From Gammaproteobacteria bacterium (GTDB lineage Bacteria; Pseudomonadota; Gammaproteobacteria; Steroidobacterales; Steroidobacteraceae): 6,715 nt of DNA. Below are positions 4,886 to 6,715 of this stretch, one piece after another. The stretch is taken from the NCBI GenBank assembly GCA_027451085.1, contig DAIDKA010000275.1, forward strand, positions 1 through 6,715, given 5' to 3'. A program made the position numbers and the translations under genes. Positions within the stretch are counted from its first letter, which is position 1. The number at the start of each line of letters is the position of its first letter. The notes below the pieces were generated by a model, which worked only from the letters and a program-made list of their open reading frames with translations, had not been told where the DNA came from and did no database searches.

Positions 4886-6715
4886 TTATAGGGCCTTGAT
4901 CAACGGTACGGTGATCTGCGTCCGCGGCTGCAGCTCATCGAAGCGCACGTCCGGATTGTACTGCATCAGCAGCCACTCCGGGATGTCATCAAAGCGCCGG
5001 GTCAGGCCCCAGAGTGAATCGCCGGAGCGCGAAATATAGACCTGCGTGCCGGAGATCCGGTGCGTGGCGAAATACGCGGCCTGGATCTGCCGGTGATACT
5101 CACGCCGGCGATGCTCGAATTGCTCCCGCGACACGCGTGCAAAATCGAGCTTCACGTGATGGCCCAGCGCGACCTGCCGCCCCTTGCGCTGGTGATTGAG
5201 CTGGCGCAGGTGCGCGACCCTCACTCTCAGCCAGCGCGCGTACTGCTCCAGTGTCTCACCGGCAGCCACCACTACGCTGCCATCGGGGCGCACGGAATAG
5301 TCCGTCGGATCCGTGTTCTCAACCGGTGGCGCCGACGGACCCAGCGCGGGCCCCACCGCCTCGGCCTGCGACTTCGACACCGGCTCCGGCCGGGGCCCGG
5401 AATCAACCACTGCGCTGGCATCCACCTTGCTTTCGTCCTGCGCCTGGGCCGCGCTCACCGCACCGTCGGGTGAATCCTCCCCGGGGCTCGTGCTGATGGA
5501 GGCCGCCACCGATGCCGGAGCGCTGTAAGCCGCCGCCACAGCCGGCGCCTGCTCGGTGACCGGCGTGGCTGCCGGGGCAGCGGGTGCCGTCACACCGCTC
5601 GACTCGGTGAGTGCCGCAAGCTGGGCCTCGCTTACCCTCGACACCGGCACGCGCAGGAACCGCCCCGGGCGCACCCTCGCGTGCGGCGACAGCCCGTTCA
5701 CGCGCGCCAGCTGTGCCGCGGTCAGACCGTACTCGGCGGCGATCTTCGCCAGGGTCTCCCCGGCATGCACCCGGCGACGCTCGGTCTCGGGTGCCTGCGC
5801 CACCATCTCCCCCGGCCGCAGGCTCTGCGCCAGCAGCTGGGGGGTCCAGTGCGTGCCATCCAGGGGCAGGCGCAACAGGTAATCCTTCGGCACCCGGCGG
5901 CGGCCACTCCAGACCGCCGGCAGCAGGGCCGGATTCAGGTCGCGCAGTTCGGCGGCGCTGACGCCCACCGCGCGCTCCAGCGCCTTGATGCCTACGTATG
6001 CAGGCAGGGGGACCTCCTGGAACTTCGCTTCCGGGTAGCGGACAATGGGTCCGAAGTACTGCTGCGGATTGCGGTCGATGGTCAGCGCCGCCAGGAACGA
6101 CGCATAGAAGTTACGCGAAGCAAAGCCGAACGTGGGGCTGTGGTAGTTGCGCAGGACCTGGACGATGTCATCCGTGTCCAGCTGCTCCTTGGCCCGTCGC
6201 ATGCCCTCGGCGCCGTGGTTGTACGCGGTCAGCGCCAGCGGCCAGGTGCCCAGCAGCCGGTAGTTGTAGGACAGCAGCTGTGCCGCGGCCTCGGTGGCGC
6301 GAAACGGGTCCATGCGATCGTCGACGGCCGAATCAATGCGCATGTAGCGCCGGCCGGTGGAACGCATGAACTGCCACAGGCCGGCCGCCCCTACCTTGGA
6401 GTACGCCGCCGGATTGAACGATGATTCCACGTGCGGCAGCACACCAAGCTCCGCCGGCAGGCCGAGATTGGTCAGCACCTCCTCGATGTGAGTCTGCCAC
6501 TGTCCCGAGCGCAGCAGTCCCTGGCGGAAGCGGTCAGCCTGCCCCAGCTGGAACCTCACGTGGTCCTGCGCCTCGCGCAGTCGCTCGGGCGTGCCCGCGT
6601 CCCCCCACAGGTCCTTGATGCGCTGATCGTCGGCAGACAACGGACCGCTGCCGGCGGCGATGATGCGTTTCAGTGCGGCAACAATGCGGTCGCGCGCGGC
6701 GTCGACCTGCTGCTC
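4886..6715 (-). CDS. mltD: Membrane-bound lytic murein transglycosylase D (MltD-like) with LysM repeats, N-terminus outside window
   Basis: Enzymes of this type cleave the MurNAc-GlcNAc bond of peptidoglycan, forming 1,6-anhydroMurNAc, in the cell envelope. The frame is open to the right edge (609 residues visible), so the start and any signal peptide or lipobox are missing; a TTG at 6640 could be mistaken for a start, but coding-like helical sequence continues upstream of it. In visible numbering, the SLT/GH23 domain (about 80-190) has LPHVESSFNP with catalytic Glu97 (codon 6425-6427), GAAGLWQFMRSTGRRY (109-124) and AYNHG (164-168). After it come a degenerate LysM-like segment (about 238-284), a LysM (314-358), a linker rich in Ala, Pro and Ser (359-472), a second LysM (473-525) and a third at the C-terminus (558-605, ISRSGDSLWGLTRRF). 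LysM domains bind the glycan strand. The protein is longer than E. coli MltD (about 450 residues), chiefly because of the linker. The stop codon lies 7 nt before the L,D-transpeptidase start. Confidence 0.9.
   Translation of the reverse strand, partial: EQQVDAARDRIVAALKRIIAAGSGPLSADDQRIKDLWGDAGTPERLREAQDHVRFQLGQADRFRQGLLRSGQWQTHIEEVLTNLGLPAELGVLPHVESSFNPAAYSKVGAAGLWQFMRSTGRRYMRIDSAVDDRMDPFRATEAAAQLLSYNYRLLGTWPLALTAYNHGAEGMRRAKEQLDTDDIVQVLRNYHSPTFGFASRNFYASFLAALTIDRNPQQYFGPIVRYPEAKFQEVPLPAYVGIKALERAVGVSAAELRDLNPALLPAVWSGRRRVPKDYLLRLPLDGTHWTPQLLAQSLRPGEMVAQAPETERRRVHAGETLAKIAAEYGLTAAQLARVNGLSPHARVRPGRFLRVPVSRVSEAQLAALTESSGVTAPAAPAATPVTEQAPAVAAAYSAPASVAASISTSPGEDSPDGAVSAAQAQDESKVDASAVVDSGPRPEPVSKSQAEAVGPALGPSAPPVENTDPTDYSVRPDGSVVVAAGETLEQYARWLRVRVAHLRQLNHQRKGRQVALGHHVKLDFARVSREQFEHRRREYHRQIQAAYFATHRISGTQVYISRSGDSLWGLTRRFDDIPEWLLMQYNPDVRFDELQPRTQITVPLIKAL
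5300..5641 (-). other. Ala/Pro/Ser-rich low-complexity linker within the lytic transglycosylase
   Basis: About 114 residues between two LysM domains are dominated by Ala, Pro, Ser, Val and Thr, for example TAPAAPAATP and VAAAYSAPAS near the start and GPALGPSAPP near the end, with scattered acidic residues. No folded-domain motif is visible. It most likely works as a flexible spacer that lets the LysM domains reach glycan strands away from the catalytic domain. Confidence 0.7.

Noticed and set aside
6638..6640. TTG as the start codon of the lytic transglycosylase
   Set aside because: The frame is open to the window edge, and the 25 residues before the TTG form a plausible amphipathic helix (for example ARDRIVAALKRIIAAG), so the real start is outside the window.
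1..6715. Mobile element, defence island, CRISPR or phage content
   Set aside because: No long direct or terminal repeats, recombinase motifs or repeat-spacer pattern were seen. All recognised genes are core chaperone, cell-wall or nucleotide functions with uniform base composition.

Overview
The window looks like ordinary chromosomal DNA from a high-GC proteobacterium, most likely a gammaproteobacterium. The evidence is GC-rich third codon positions throughout, a full-length HtpG and a full-length PpnN-type nucleosidase that both resemble the Escherichia coli proteins along their length as I remember them, and an MltD-type lytic transglycosylase. I cannot place it below class level. I see no transposase, integrase, phage gene, CRISPR array, tRNA or rRNA.

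All six genes are on the minus strand, so transcription runs from high to low coordinates. The first block (6715 to 2950) is a tight cluster. It holds an MltD-like lytic transglycosylase with LysM repeats (its N-terminus lies beyond the right edge), a small exported L,D-transpeptidase-fold protein (YkuD/YafK type) and ppnN, a nucleotide 5'-monophosphate nucleosidase. The gaps are only 7 and 6 bp, so they are probably co-transcribed and translationally coupled. The theme is peptidoglycan cleavage and remodelling plus a nucleotide-salvage enzyme that in E. coli responds to (p)ppGpp.

After a 124-bp gap containing a small inverted repeat comes a 76-codon gene of unknown function (2825 to 2595) with a near-perfect Shine-Dalgarno sequence and four Ser-Trp dipeptides. 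A 90-bp gap then carries a good candidate heat-shock (sigma-32) promoter for htpG, which encodes the Hsp90 chaperone (2504 to 612). Five bases after htpG begins an alpha/beta hydrolase of the HPHP/GxSxG type (606 to the left edge, last few residues missing), probably in the same heat-shock transcript.

No intergenic stretch exceeds about 125 bp. The long open frames on the plus strand are antisense shadows of these genes. I found no convincing new defence or mobile system. The most interesting items are the unrecognised Trp-containing small protein, the coupling of two cell-wall enzymes to ppnN, and the hydrolase attached to htpG.
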